Below are positions 17,463 through 26,453 of a stretch of DNA of 64,000 nucleotides, one piece after another. Numbering within the stretch: position 1 is the stretch's first letter; every line of letters starts with the position of its first letter. Below the pieces are notes generated by a model. The model was not told the DNA's origin. It did no database searches and was given only the letters and a program-made list of their open reading frames with translations. This DNA comes from Lysobacterales bacterium (GTDB lineage: Bacteria > Pseudomonadota > Gammaproteobacteria > Xanthomonadales > Marinicellaceae): the NCBI GenBank assembly GCA_026988115.1, contig JALSLV010000047.1, positions 48,341 through 112,340 of the forward strand, given 5' to 3'. The position numbers and the translations under genes are program-made.

Positions 17463-18116
17463 TTAGTTTTTAATATCTTGTTGTTTGATTAATAATTCTT
17501 CGAGAAGCTTGAGTCTTTGTGTCGGGTTCATGGCTAATAAGTGCAAAGCAAAGGCTTGTTTTTCTTCATGGGTCAGTTGTTTCATGTGTTGCCTCATTGT
17601 TCTTTTGTATCGTGGTGCAAATGACGTAATCATGGCTCGCAGTGGGGCTTGTTTGTTCTTTTCGAATTGACTAATGAACCGTGTTAATTTGTTCTTTTGC
17701 ATGGTTTGTCTTTTTTGTTTCGGGTTTAAACGATTGTACTTTTGCCTTAATTGCTTTTTTTGTTGTGGTGAGAGGTTGTTAAAGCGACGTTGAGCTTGCC
17801 TTATTTGCTTCTTTTTTTCTGCAGGTAGTTTTTCAAAACGCATGTATTTATTAAGAATGGCTTTTCTTTGCTGCGTGTTTTTATCTTTAAATCGGTTTAG
17901 AATTTGCCTTACTTTTTGCCTTTCTTGTTTGGGTTTCTGAATCCAAAGACTCGTCTTATTAGCAAGAAAATCTTGGGTTTTATCATCAAGCGTATTCCAG
18001 TCCGATGCAAAGGGGACTAAAAGTCGTTGTTGTTTTAAATCCAATGAGTTCCAATCTATGCTATTGGCATTGTTACTAAAACAAGTCAACACAATGATAA
18101 AATAAATAAATTTCAT
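17463..18116 (-). CDS. DUF3106 family exported protein
   Basis: A 217-residue protein with a short signal peptide (ending near NANS) and a very basic, Gln/Arg/Lys-rich helical body. It carries repeated units such as WNSLDLKQQRLLVPFASDW and 'LSPQQKKQLRQKYNRLNPKQKRQ', which define DUF3106. The family is usually encoded downstream of an ECF sigma factor and a small membrane protein, exactly as here. Periplasmic location is inferred. The repeats look like CpxP/Spy-type 'LTPxQ' helical units, so a stress-sensing or chaperone role is conceivable but unproven. Confidence 0.8.
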   Translation of the reverse strand: MKFIYFIIVLTCFSNNANSIDWNSLDLKQQRLLVPFASDWNTLDDKTQDFLANKTSLWIQKPKQERQKVRQILNRFKDKNTQQRKAILNKYMRFEKLPAEKKKQIRQAQRRFNNLSPQQKKQLRQKYNRLNPKQKRQTMQKNKLTRFISQFEKNKQAPLRAMITSFAPRYKRTMRQHMKQLTHEEKQAFALHLLAMNPTQRLKLLEELLIKQQDIKN

Positions 18117-18127
18117 TTCAAACTTCC

Positions 18128-18466
18128 TTAAATATTAATCGATTCTTCTTGAGCTAACCACAAATAGAAATCCAAATCTTCCGAAACATCCATGTCCTCA
18201 GCAAGTGTAAAGTTGTTGCTGACGATTTCAGCTACTCTAGGATTGTTTGTTGGTGCCTTATTTGTTAAAGGATTTAATACATAAACACTTATAACAATGC
18301 TGGCAGCAAGAGGCACAAGCCAAAAAAGACGACCCAATGTTGAACCAGAAGGTTGACTTAATGCCAATTGCCTTGACTGGTTAAGCTTTGAGCGTATTTC
18401 TGCAGAAAGACTGTTTTGGCTTTCTTTTAATATTTTATCCACTGAGGTTTTTAATTGCTTATTCAT
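18128..18466 (-). CDS. DUF3619-like membrane protein, probable anti-sigma factor
   Basis: A 112-residue protein with a cytoplasmic helical N-terminus (about residues 1-45), one membrane helix (about 46-65) and an acidic periplasmic tail ending in EDLDFYLWLAQEE. That acidic/aromatic tail is typical of DUF3619 proteins. It overlaps the sigma-factor gene by 8 nt and precedes the DUF3106 gene. Position and topology suggest an anti-sigma factor holding the upstream ECF sigma factor, but no zinc-binding anti-sigma motif (HxxxCxxC) is present. Confidence 0.65.
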   Translation of the reverse strand: MNKQLKTSVDKILKESQNSLSAEIRSKLNQSRQLALSQPSGSTLGRLFWLVPLAASIVISVYVLNPLTNKAPTNNPRVAEIVSNNFTLAEDMDVSEDLDFYLWLAQEESINI

Positions 18467-19028
18467 TTGTGTTCACCTTTGAACGTAAATTAGAGAGTGC
18501 TCGGTAAAGGTGTGTTTTAACACTGCCTTGCGAACATTTCATTGATTGTGCAGTTTCAGACACGGATAGACCTTCCCAAATACGACACATAAAAGATTGT
18601 AACTGCCTTGTTGGTAAGTCGTTTAAAGCGACTTGTAAGTGTGAAAGTGTCATTTCGTTATTTATTTGGTTAATGATGTCAATTTGATTTGTGTCTACAG
18701 CTTCTCTTAGAGGTTTGTCGTGTTCTTCATTTGGCATTAGAAATCCAAATAACGTCTTTTTCTTTGCATTGGCGCGATGGAAATCGGTTACTCGATTATT
18801 AATCATGCGATAAAACAAAGCTTCCCAGCAAGAACGGTCTTTTTTGGAGTATTTCTGCACAAATTTAATCATCACATCTTGCACAACATCCAACGCATCT
18901 GCTTGATTCTTTAATGACATAAAAGCAATGGCATAAGCTTTTTTTTCATGCGCAATAAAAAATTGGTTAAGTCGTGCCGTATTATCCATTGATTCAATAG
19001 CGGTTTGATTGATTGTTGTCGTAATCAT
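18459..19028 (-). CDS. ECF-type RNA polymerase sigma factor
   Basis: A 189-residue sigma-70 family factor with region 2 (about residues 20-85: 'DALDVVQDVMIKFVQKY', 'WEALFYRMINNRVTDFHRA') and region 4 (about 125-180: 'LNDLPTRQLQSFMCRIWEGLSVSETAQSMKCSQGSVKTHLYRAL'-type HTH). There is no region 1 or 3, as expected for ECF factors. An in-frame ATG at 18989 (residue 14) is an alternative start. It is the first gene of the sigma / DUF3619-like / DUF3106 cassette on the minus strand. The target genes cannot be read from the window. Confidence 0.9.
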   Translation of the reverse strand: MITTTINQTAIESMDNTARLNQFFIAHEKKAYAIAFMSLKNQADALDVVQDVMIKFVQKYSKKDRSCWEALFYRMINNRVTDFHRANAKKKTLFGFLMPNEEHDKPLREAVDTNQIDIINQINNEMTLSHLQVALNDLPTRQLQSFMCRIWEGLSVSETAQSMKCSQGSVKTHLYRALSNLRSKVNTNE

Positions 19029-19476
19029 AACATGTCATGAATGAGAGTGCTTTAGTAATAGTTGTCTCTTTAACGCTCAATGGCAGTTATGGTTTACAAT
19101 AGAGTGTAAAATAAAATATTCATCAGAGTTTATGCACAAAACTCATTTTTATGTGGAGATGATGATAGTTTAAGCTTGTTGTTACAAATATTTTTTATTA
19201 GTACTTTATAACTTATTGATATATAAGTGAATAATGTTAATGGTTAAAGTTTAACCAAATTGAAGAGTTTGTTATTATAGCTGTATTTTTAGAGGGTAAA
19301 TTGTAACTTATCCACAGACTTATTCACAATTTCTGTGGATAAGTCGTAATAAGATATTAAAACAACAACTTAGGGCAGGTTTGTAGAAAAAATCTAACTT
19401 TTTGCTCTAAGGTCTTGATTGTCAATTTTAAAAAAATAAGGCTTGTTTTATTGGTCGAATAAATTAACATACCCTT
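19029..19476. other. AT-rich non-coding region with four DnaA boxes (possible replication origin or DnaA-binding locus)
   Basis: This 448-bp gap lies between the divergent sigma-factor and priA genes. It holds TTATGCACA (19130-19138, +), TTATCCACA (19308-19316, +), TTATTCACA (19320-19328, +) and TTATCCACA on the minus strand (19334-19342). All fit TTATNCACA, and two are the strongest E. coli form. The last three sit inside a 13-bp perfect inverted repeat (arms 19306-19318 and 19332-19344). The stretch 19170-19300 is strongly AT-rich and could serve as an unwinding region. No GATC sites were noticed. The boxes are seen; origin function is inferred. Confidence 0.5.
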
Positions 19477-21669
19477 ATGTCATCACTTTACCAAAATACC
19501 ATTCAAGTTGCATTACCAGTTCCTTTTGCGGATGGATTAAGCTATCTTGTGCCTGATGCAATAGCCATGGATTCAATTAGCATTGGCAAACGTGTTGTTG
19601 TGCCATTTCGGAATAAAAAAATGGTGGCGATTGTGATTGCAACTCATGGCGGCGAGTTTACTAAAAACTTAAAAACCATCCTTAAGGTTTTGGATTCCTC
19701 GGAGTTTATGACGCCTAAAGTGCTAAAGTTTATGCATCAGGTGCATCGTTACTACCTAATGCCATTGGGCGAAGTGATTTTTACAGGAGTTCCAAAATGG
19801 TTTAAAAATACCGAAAACCCGCCTTTGCCAAAGGAAATATGGTGGCAAGTTAAACAACGATTAACTCAGGATGAAATAAAGACTCGATTTAAGAGCGAAA
19901 AGCAACAAAATATCTTTAAATACCTGCAAGAAAATGGCCCGTTGCAAAGCAGACAAATGAGTCACATTGAAAAGGGGGCATCGGCGCATTGCAATGCGTT
20001 GCTGAAAAAAGAAGCATTAATCAAATCTGACTTATGTTTTGTTGATGCACAGCCACCGAAAGATCCAGATTTTACCTTAACTGACGACCAAGATGTGGCA
20101 GTCAAGGCGATTTCACGCGTTAATGGTTTTGAGGCTTTTTTATTGGATGGCATAACGGGTTCGGGCAAGACAGAAATTTATATTCGTTTGGTAAAAGAAC
20201 TGGTTAATAAAGACAAGCAAGCACTGGTGCTCGTTCCTGAAATTGGTCTCACGCCGCAATTGTTTCATGAATTTGCCCATCGCATACAGGGGCGTGTGGC
20301 AGTTTTTCACTCGGGATTGACTGCAATCGCTCGTGCCAGAGCGTGGCAGAAGGCTAAATTGGGTGAAATTGATGTGATTGTTGCCACCCGTTCAGGAATC
20401 TTTACACCGTTTAAAAATCTTGCCATGATTATAGTCGATGAAGAACATGACTTAAGTTTTAAGCAACAAGACGGTTTCCGTTACTCCGCTCGTGACCTAG
20501 CCGTTATGCGCGGAAAGTTGGAAAATATCCCTGTTATTTTGGGTTCTGCTACACCATCACTGGAAACCTTTAATAATGCCAAGCTAGGAAAATACAAATG
20601 GTTGCGATTGCGGCAACGCACTAATAAAAAAGATTTGCCATCCATTCAAGTGCTGGATGTGCGTTCACACAAAATGCAAAAAGGTTTATCCAAAGTGGTG
20701 TTGCAACAAATTGATGCAGAAATTCAGAAAGGCAATCAAGCCTTAGTATTTCTTAATCGTCGTGGATGGTCACCCAAATTAACCTGTAATGACTGTGGCT
20801 GGGTGGCAGAATGCGACGAATGCGATACTTACGTGACCTACCACAAGCACATCAATCGTTTACGCTGCCATCATTGCGAACGAGTCTACGGCATACCCGA
20901 ATTTTGCCCCGAATGTGGCTCACAAAAAGTCGAAACCATGGGTGTCGGTACAGAAAAAATTCACGTGGGTATTGAAAGCAGCTTAAAAGATGCAAAGGTC
21001 ATTCGCGTTGATAGAGACACGGTTAAAACACCCAATCAATGGCAACGCACGGTGGATGAAATTAAATCAGGTATTCCCTGTGTTATGGTTGGCACACAAA
21101 TGTTATCCAAGGGGCATGATTTCCCCAATTTAACTTTGGTTGTTATCGTTAATGTTGATAACAGTTTCTTTTCACTGGATTTTCGTGCCACCGAACACTT
21201 GTCGCAATTAATGATACAAGTCTCAGGGCGAGCAGGGCGAAAGGATAAAATCGGCAAAGTAATTATTCAAAGCCAATGCCCTGAACACGAATTTTTTAAG
21301 TTACTGCTTGGTAAGAGTTACGAAGATTATGCCCACCACGAACTGCAACAACGCACAGAAGTGGGCTTTCCTCCAGCCAGTTATATGGCAATTATCCGTG
21401 CCCGCTCGCGCCATGAAAAAACAGTGGAAGCATTTTTTCAATACATTCTAGAGCACACAAACCAAAACCCAACTGTTTCTATCATGGGACCAATTCCTGC
21501 ACCGATGTACAAAAAAATGGGTCAATACCAAATGCAGTTAATCTTCAACGGCAACGACCGCAAATCCCTGCACCAAAGCCTATCGCACATCGTGTTTTTT
21601 CTAAGAAACAATAAAATCTGCAACAATATCATCTGGAGCTTAGATTTAGATCCGATTAATTTGAGTTGA
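19477..21669 (+). CDS. priA: Primosomal replication protein N' (helicase PriA)
   Basis: 3'-to-5' superfamily 2 helicase that reloads the replisome at stalled or broken forks. An N-terminal DNA-binding region (about residues 1-190) is followed by helicase motifs: Walker A GITGSGKTEIY, Walker B DEEHD, LGSATPS and VSGRAGR. The zinc-binding domain is visible with eight Cys in CNDCGW, CDECD, CHHC and CPECG. Length (730) is typical. The weak upstream ribosome site (preceding sequence ends aacatacccttATG) leaves the start slightly uncertain, but the N-terminus matches the family. Confidence 0.97.
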   Translation: MSSLYQNTIQVALPVPFADGLSYLVPDAIAMDSISIGKRVVVPFRNKKMVAIVIATHGGEFTKNLKTILKVLDSSEFMTPKVLKFMHQVHRYYLMPLGEVIFTGVPKWFKNTENPPLPKEIWWQVKQRLTQDEIKTRFKSEKQQNIFKYLQENGPLQSRQMSHIEKGASAHCNALLKKEALIKSDLCFVDAQPPKDPDFTLTDDQDVAVKAISRVNGFEAFLLDGITGSGKTEIYIRLVKELVNKDKQALVLVPEIGLTPQLFHEFAHRIQGRVAVFHSGLTAIARARAWQKAKLGEIDVIVATRSGIFTPFKNLAMIIVDEEHDLSFKQQDGFRYSARDLAVMRGKLENIPVILGSATPSLETFNNAKLGKYKWLRLRQRTNKKDLPSIQVLDVRSHKMQKGLSKVVLQQIDAEIQKGNQALVFLNRRGWSPKLTCNDCGWVAECDECDTYVTYHKHINRLRCHHCERVYGIPEFCPECGSQKVETMGVGTEKIHVGIESSLKDAKVIRVDRDTVKTPNQWQRTVDEIKSGIPCVMVGTQMLSKGHDFPNLTLVVIVNVDNSFFSLDFRATEHLSQLMIQVSGRAGRKDKIGKVIIQSQCPEHEFFKLLLGKSYEDYAHHELQQRTEVGFPPASYMAIIRARSRHEKTVEAFFQYILEHTNQNPTVSIMGPIPAPMYKKMGQYQMQLIFNGNDRKSLHQSLSHIVFFLRNNKICNNIIWSLDLDPINLS

Positions 21670-21675
21670 TATATG

Positions 21676-21694
21676 TAAGGTGGGTTTACCCACC
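21676..21694. repeat. Hairpin and 12-bp repeat, copy 1
   Basis: TAAGGTGGGTTT recurs in the same orientation at 22832-22843, so two copies flank the RES/Xre module. Here it runs into ACCCACC to form a perfect 7-bp stem with a 2-nt loop (21679-21694). There is no T run, so it is not a clear terminator for priA. Confidence 0.5.
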
Positions 21695-21720
21695 AACGGA
21701 GTATGTTGCCTCGAAAATCT

Positions 21721-22188
21721 TTAATCTGAGATGGGGGGCAACAACCTTTCATCCCAAAAATAGTTTTCTGTGCGAATTAGTTGAACCTGTTTTTCAAATT
21801 CTGAGTGTTTGGTGTTGATGATATAGTTGTGTTCTTGTTGAATGATTGCCGATGGAATCTTTAGGATTAGGCTGGTTTTGTTTTGGTACCAGTGGCTGCC
21901 GATTTCTTGACATTCTGCATAGGCTTGCATGGCGTTCCATTTATTTGGTAGGTCTTTTGTTTTGATGGTGTGAGTTAAATTATCATCATCTGCAACCGAA
22001 ATCACCATGATTTTATAGGGGATGGTTGGTTTTATGGCATTGCGATGCACAACCAGTTCCAGTGTGGAAAGTGAGCGAGAAGAACTGCTATAAAGTACAA
22101 ATTCACCCTTTTTGTTCCAACGGTTGGGAGAACCTGAGGCACTTAGCTGTTTTGAATGTTCCTTGGTTGAGATTCTAAATAATTCCAT
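21721..22188 (-). CDS. RES-domain toxin
   Basis: The toxin half of a type II toxin-antitoxin pair. RES toxins degrade NAD+ (NAD phosphorylase or glycohydrolase activity), which arrests growth. The 155-residue sequence shows the family order: Arg in 'MELFRIS', 'GRWN'-like SPNRWNKKG, 'YSSSSRSLSTLELVVH' (with the conserved Ser and Glu), and a C-terminal 'SEFEKQVQLIRTENYFWDERL'. It follows the Xre antitoxin by 15 nt, so they form one operon. Confidence 0.9.
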   Translation of the reverse strand: MELFRISTKEHSKQLSASGSPNRWNKKGEFVLYSSSSRSLSTLELVVHRNAIKPTIPYKIMVISVADDDNLTHTIKTKDLPNKWNAMQAYAECQEIGSHWYQNKTSLILKIPSAIIQQEHNYIINTKHSEFEKQVQLIRTENYFWDERLLPPISD

Positions 22189-22203
22189 TTAACGCACCAA
22201 TTT

Positions 22204-22620
22204 CTAAATATTGTCACCAAACTCCATGGCGGTGAGTTTTTCATCAATAAAGCGTATGCCTGTAATGGTTTGTAAAAAATCCACCGGTGCTTTGCCATCT
22301 AAGAAGAAGTTTTCTGCCATTAGCCATTGTTTAAAATTTTGGCTTGTTCCGAATAACTTCTTGCCGTGTTTCATCAATGACAACAACGACAAAACATGCT
22401 CACGCAAACCAATATTGAGTTCTTGATTGGGTTTTTTGTAAGTACGAAAGGTTTTGACATTGATATTCAGCCAGTGAGCAATTTCCTCATCGTTAAAAGG
22501 AGCAGCCTTTTTTAAGACCTCTAAATAGAAGCCATTAAAAGACGTTTCCTGTAACTGCTGCAACAATTGACTGTCATTAATGCCAACGGGTATGGATTTT
22601 TCTAACTGTACTGCGAGCAT
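22204..22620 (-). CDS. Xre/MbcA/ParS-type antitoxin
   Basis: A 138-residue antitoxin. The N-terminal half is a Xre-like helix-turn-helix ('EIAHWLNINVKTFRTYKK'). The C-terminal half is the DUF2384 toxin-binding domain ('LFGTSQNFKQWLMAENFFLDGKAPVDFLQTITGIRFIDEKLTAMEFGDNI' pattern). It neutralises the RES toxin encoded next and should repress its own promoter; a promoter with an embedded palindrome lies directly upstream. Confidence 0.9.
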   Translation of the reverse strand: MLAVQLEKSIPVGINDSQLLQQLQETSFNGFYLEVLKKAAPFNDEEIAHWLNINVKTFRTYKKPNQELNIGLREHVLSLLSLMKHGKKLFGTSQNFKQWLMAENFFLDGKAPVDFLQTITGIRFIDEKLTAMEFGDNI

Positions 22621-22650
22621 AAAACACCTTATAATAGTAGCTTAAAGAAT

Positions 22651-22679
22651 ATTATAGGTATTTTTACCTATTTACACAA
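22651..22679 (-). promoter_or_regulatory. Promoter and operator of the Xre/RES operon
   Basis: On the minus strand TTGTGT (22674-22679) and a perfect TATAAT (22651-22656) are spaced 17 nt apart. A perfect 7-bp inverted repeat, ATAGGTA / TACCTAT with a 4-nt loop (22654-22671), occupies the spacer and part of the -10. A second half-similar site ACCT-TAT-AGGT lies at 22688-22698. This layout fits autorepression by the antitoxin. Confidence 0.65.
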
Positions 22680-22831
22680 GCATATTTACCTTATAGGTTT
22701 AAACTATTTTCTTCCATATGTTATTATCCAACGAATTAATAATTTCTAGACCCAGTTCATCACCTGCATCAAATATTTTAAAAAAAACCTAGGAAATTTA
22801 AGCAAAAGTCTCTAATAATAAAAGATTCTAA

Positions 22832-22843
22832 TAAGGTGGGTTT
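22832..22843. repeat. 12-bp repeat, copy 2
   Basis: TAAGGTGGGTTT, identical to 21676-21687. It lies in the 293-bp gap (22621-22913) between the Xre antitoxin and the ABC transporter operon. Apart from the antitoxin promoter and a short palindrome (ACAACGTTGT nearby), I see nothing else in that gap. Confidence 0.4.
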
Positions 22844-22913
22844 GCATCAACAACGTTGTGAAACCTGAGACATACCCTTAAAAAACCTCTGTGATACTTG
22901 TTCTCAAAAGATA

Positions 22914-24644
22914 CTACAAAACCAAATCTTTAGGTATGCCCTTAGGAATCGCATCCAATAATCGTTTGGTGTATTCTCTTTGCGGATTTTTGTAGATGTT
23001 TTCTGCGGTGTCTAGTTCGACTATTTTACCTTGGTTCATCACACCGACTCGATCAGAGATATAATTGACAACCGATAAATCGTGAGAGATAAAAATATAA
23101 GTAAGGTGCATGTCTTGTTGCAGGTCTTGCAGGAGATTTAACACTTGCGCTTGGACGGAAACATCTAAGGCAGAAACCGATTCGTCGCAGATAATAAATT
23201 CGGGTTCGACACCGATGGCGCGGGCAATACAGATTCTTTGGCGTTGACCACCTGAAAATTCGTGTGGATAACGGTTTAAATGTTGGGGTTTTAAATCCAC
23301 TTTGTGCATTAATTCTTGGGCACGGGCAAAACGGTCTTTTTTGCTTTCGCCAATGTTGTGAATAGCCATGGGTTCGGTGATGATATCGCCAATGGTCATG
23401 CGCGGATTGAGTGAAGAATAAGGGTCTTGAAAAATGATTTGCATGCGTGAACGCATTTTCCGCATGGCTTCCTTACCCAACTCCATAAGGTTGATACCAT
23501 TATAAATAACATCGCCACTGGTGGCTTTTTGTAGACGTAAAATGGTGCGTCCCAGTGTTGTTTTGCCACAGCCTGATTCGCCGACAAGTCCTAAGGTTTC
23601 ACCTTTGTGTACAACGAAGCTGACATCATCAACGGCTTTAACGTGGCGTTGAACGCGTCCAAATAACCCTCCTTTGACGGGAAACCATGTTTTGAGGTTA
23701 TTAACTTCAAGCAAAACAGGATGTGAGTCAATATCGGACTTATCAGGTTTAACCATCGGTTCAAACTTTTCAGGTGGTACGTGTTTTTCTGTGCCGTCTT
23801 CTTCCATATAGTCGGATACAGTCAATAAACGTTTGGGATTGCCATCAAGCATAGGACGACAGGCAATCAAGCCTTTAGTGTACGGGTGTTTTGGGTCTTT
23901 AAATATGTTGTGAACGTGATTTTTTTCAACAATGTTTGAGCGATACATGACCACCACTTCATCAGCTAAATCGGCAATTACGCCCAAATCGTGGGTGATA
24001 AACAACATGCCCATGTCGTATTTTTGTTGCAAGTCCAGCATTAATTCCAATACTTGTTTTTGAATGGTTACATCAAGTGCTGTTGTTGGTTCGTCACATA
24101 TCAGCAAATCCGGTTCACAGGCGATTGCCATGGCAATCATTACCCGTTGTTTTTGCCCGCCTGACATTTCGTGAGGGTATGCGCGAATTTTGCTTTTTGG
24201 GTCAGGAATGCCGACTTGGTCGAGTAAATCGATGGAATAATTCCATGCCTGTTTTCGGGTCATGCCTTTGTGCAAACGCAAGACTTCGGAAATTTGTGAA
24301 CCAATACGAAACACAGGATTCAGAGCTGTCATTGGCTCTTGGAAAATCATGGAAATGCGATTGCCGCGAATTTGGCGCATTTCTTTTTCAGATTTCTGTA
24401 ATAAATCATCGCCATTAAACAATATTTTTCCATTGGTTATCATGCCTGGAGGCATGGGGATTAATCCCATGGCTGCTAGCGAAGTAACCGATTTACCAGA
24501 ACCCGATTCACCCACCAAGCCAACGGTTTTGCCTTTTGGTATATCAAAAGAAACCTTATTCACCGCAGTGATAAGTTCTTCTTGAGTTTTAAATTTGACC
24601 GTTAGGTCTTGGATGCTTAGTAAAGGTGTGTTCTTTTCATTCAT
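22914..24644 (-). CDS. Oligopeptide/microcin-type ABC transporter, fused double ATP-binding protein (YejF-like)
   Basis: A 576-residue ATPase with two ABC modules in one chain, equivalent to OppD plus OppF. Module 1 (about residues 5-260) has Walker A GESGSGKS, signature MSGGQKQRV and Walker [13 protein letters not shown]. Module 2 (about 305-560) has [17 protein letters not shown] and [12 protein letters not shown], where the residue after DE is Ser and not Pro. Both end in the oligopeptide/dipeptide C-terminal segment ([21 protein letters not shown]). It powers uptake through the two permeases encoded just upstream in the same operon. Confidence 0.93.
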   Translation of the reverse strand: MNEKNTPLLSIQDLTVKFKTQEELITAVNKVSFDIPKGKTVGLVGESGSGKSVTSLAAMGLIPMPPGMITNGKILFNGDDLLQKSEKEMRQIRGNRISMIFQEPMTALNPVFRIGSQISEVLRLHKGMTRKQAWNYSIDLLDQVGIPDPKSKIRAYPHEMSGGQKQRVMIAMAIACEPDLLICDEPTTALDVTIQKQVLELMLDLQQKYDMGMLFITHDLGVIADLADEVVVMYRSNIVEKNHVHNIFKDPKHPYTKGLIACRPMLDGNPKRLLTVSDYMEEDGTEKHVPPEKFEPMVKPDKSDIDSHPVLLEVNNLKTWFPVKGGLFGRVQRHVKAVDDVSFVVHKGETLGLVGESGCGKTTLGRTILRLQKATSGDVIYNGINLMELGKEAMRKMRSRMQIIFQDPYSSLNPRMTIGDIITEPMAIHNIGESKKDRFARAQELMHKVDLKPQHLNRYPHEFSGGQRQRICIARAIGVEPEFIICDESVSALDVSVQAQVLNLLQDLQQDMHLTYIFISHDLSVVNYISDRVGVMNQGKIVELDTAENIYKNPQREYTKRLLDAIPKGIPKDLVL

Positions 24645-24661
24645 ATTGTTTAATGTGTTGG

Positions 24662-25519
24662 TTATTTTTCTTTAGGATCAAGTGCGTCACGCAATCCGTC
24701 TCCGATAAAATTAAAGCTCAAGAGGGTAATGGCTAAAAAAATTGCAGGGAACAACAGCGACCATGGAGCGATTTCCATGTCACTTGCTCCTTCGTTGACC
24801 AATGCGCCCCACGATGTAAGTGGTTCTTGAACGCCTAACCCTAAAAAGCTCAGGAATGATTCTACCAAAATTACTTGTGGAATGGTAAGAGTAATGTAAA
24901 TAATGACAATCCCAAGCAAATTTGGGACGATATGTTTGAAAATTATGCTTGCATTGTTAGCACCAATAGCAAAAGCCGCTTCGATAAATTCTTTATTTTT
25001 GAGACTTAAAGTTTGTCCGCGGACTATGCGCGCCATATCAAGCCAGATATAGCCACCAATGGCAGCAAAGATTAAAAATAAATGTTGCCCAAAGAGCACC
25101 ATGAGTACGATTACGATAAACATAAACGGCAGGGCATAGAGAATATCGACAATACGCATCAGGATACTGTCTACTTTGCCTCCATAAAAACCTGCAATTG
25201 CTCCATAACTGACACCAATAATTAGGCTAACAAAGGTGGCTACAAAGCCAACCAATAAAGAAATACGACCGCCTTGTAAGGTTCGAACAAATAAATCCCG
25301 TCCCATCATGTCGGTGCCAAAATAATGGGATGTGGCAAAATCCGGTGGGATGGACATGTTTTCCCAATCAATAAATTCACTGTCATAGGGTGAAATAAAA
25401 GGAGCAAAAATAACTAAAACTAGGATTAACAGCAACATTAACCCACTGGCGGTGGACAGTTTATTTTGTTTTAAACGCAACCAAGCGTGGTGCCATAAAC
25501 TTGTGCCAACTTCATTCAT
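24662..25519 (-). CDS. oppC: Oligopeptide ABC transporter permease (OppC-like)
   Basis: A 285-residue inner-membrane permease with an N-terminal OppC_N segment (WLRLKQNKLS, then a helix) and the BPD_transp_1 domain. The EAA-loop contact with the ATPase is visible in 'EAAFAIGANNASIIFKHIVPNL'. The family marker 'YFGTDMMGRDLFVR' is present. It is encoded after oppB (4-nt overlap) and before the fused ATPase (17-nt gap). Confidence 0.93.
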   Translation of the reverse strand: MNEVGTSLWHHAWLRLKQNKLSTASGLMLLLILVLVIFAPFISPYDSEFIDWENMSIPPDFATSHYFGTDMMGRDLFVRTLQGGRISLLVGFVATFVSLIIGVSYGAIAGFYGGKVDSILMRIVDILYALPFMFIVIVLMVLFGQHLFLIFAAIGGYIWLDMARIVRGQTLSLKNKEFIEAAFAIGANNASIIFKHIVPNLLGIVIIYITLTIPQVILVESFLSFLGLGVQEPLTSWGALVNEGASDMEIAPWSLLFPAIFLAITLLSFNFIGDGLRDALDPKEK

Positions 25520-26448
25520 GCGTTGTTCTCTAGTTGGATTTTTGGATCAAGCCATGCGTATAAAATATCCACAATAAGGTTGAATAAGATAATCAGAATA
25601 CCAACAAAGATTATGACGCCCATGACCAAGGTGTAATCTCGATTCAAAGCCCCTTGAACAAAATATTGACCCAGACCTGGGATGCCAAATATTTTTTCAA
25701 TCACAACCGAGCCTGTTAATATCCCAGCGGCGGCTGGACCTAAATAGGATATTACTGGCATTAGGGCTGGTTTAATCGCATGCTTTATGACGATGGTGAA
25801 GGGTGATAGCCCCTTGGCTTTGGCGGTACGAATATAATCTTGTTTTAAAATCTCAATCAGAGAACCGCGCATAATCCGCGCAATATAGGCGATATAATGC
25901 AATGATAAAGCAACAACAGGAAGAACTAAATTTGCCCAATTACCACCAGACCAACCACCTGCAGGCAGCCATTTGTTATAAATGGCAAACAAGAGTATTA
26001 ATAAAGGGGCAACCACAAAATTAGGGATGGAAATGCCCGTCATGGCAGATGACATAAGCGCATAATCTAGCCACGTATTTTGATTAACTGCTGCCAGCGT
26101 GCCTAAGCTTATGCCGATTATTATTGCCAACAACAAAGCCAACCCACCGATAGTTAAGGATACTGGAAAACCTTTGGCTATTAGTTCGGTAACGGTAAAG
26201 TCTTTGTAGGCAAAAGAAGGGCCAAAGTCTCCTTGAACGATGTTTGTTAAATATCGGATGTATTGCTTGGGTAAGGATTCATCTAAATGGTATTTGGCTT
26301 GAATGTTTTTTAAAATTTCGGGAGGAAGCTCTTTGTCTGAGTCAAAAGGTCCACCTGGCGCAATGCGAATGAGAAAAAAAGCAATAGTAATTAATAACAC
26401 TAAGGTTGGGAAGGCTCCAAGTAGACGTTTTAAAACATACCACAGCAT
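25516..26448 (-). CDS. oppB: Oligopeptide ABC transporter permease (OppB-like)
   Basis: A 310-residue permease that starts with the OppB signature 'YVLKRLLGAFPTLVLLITIAFFLIR.APGGPFD' and carries the EAA loop 'RTAKAKGLSPFTIVIKHAIKPAL'. Six membrane helices are expected. It pairs with the OppC-like subunit. It begins only 5 nt after the M48 protease gene, so they are probably one transcript. No periplasmic peptide-binding protein (OppA) gene is in this cluster. Confidence 0.93.
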   Translation of the reverse strand: MLWYVLKRLLGAFPTLVLLITIAFFLIRIAPGGPFDSDKELPPEILKNIQAKYHLDESLPKQYIRYLTNIVQGDFGPSFAYKDFTVTELIAKGFPVSLTIGGLALLLAIIIGISLGTLAAVNQNTWLDYALMSSAMTGISIPNFVVAPLLILLFAIYNKWLPAGGWSGGNWANLVLPVVALSLHYIAYIARIMRGSLIEILKQDYIRTAKAKGLSPFTIVIKHAIKPALMPVISYLGPAAAGILTGSVVIEKIFGIPGLGQYFVQGALNRDYTLVMGVIIFVGILIILFNLIVDILYAWLDPKIQLENNA

Positions 26449-26453
26449 TTAAT

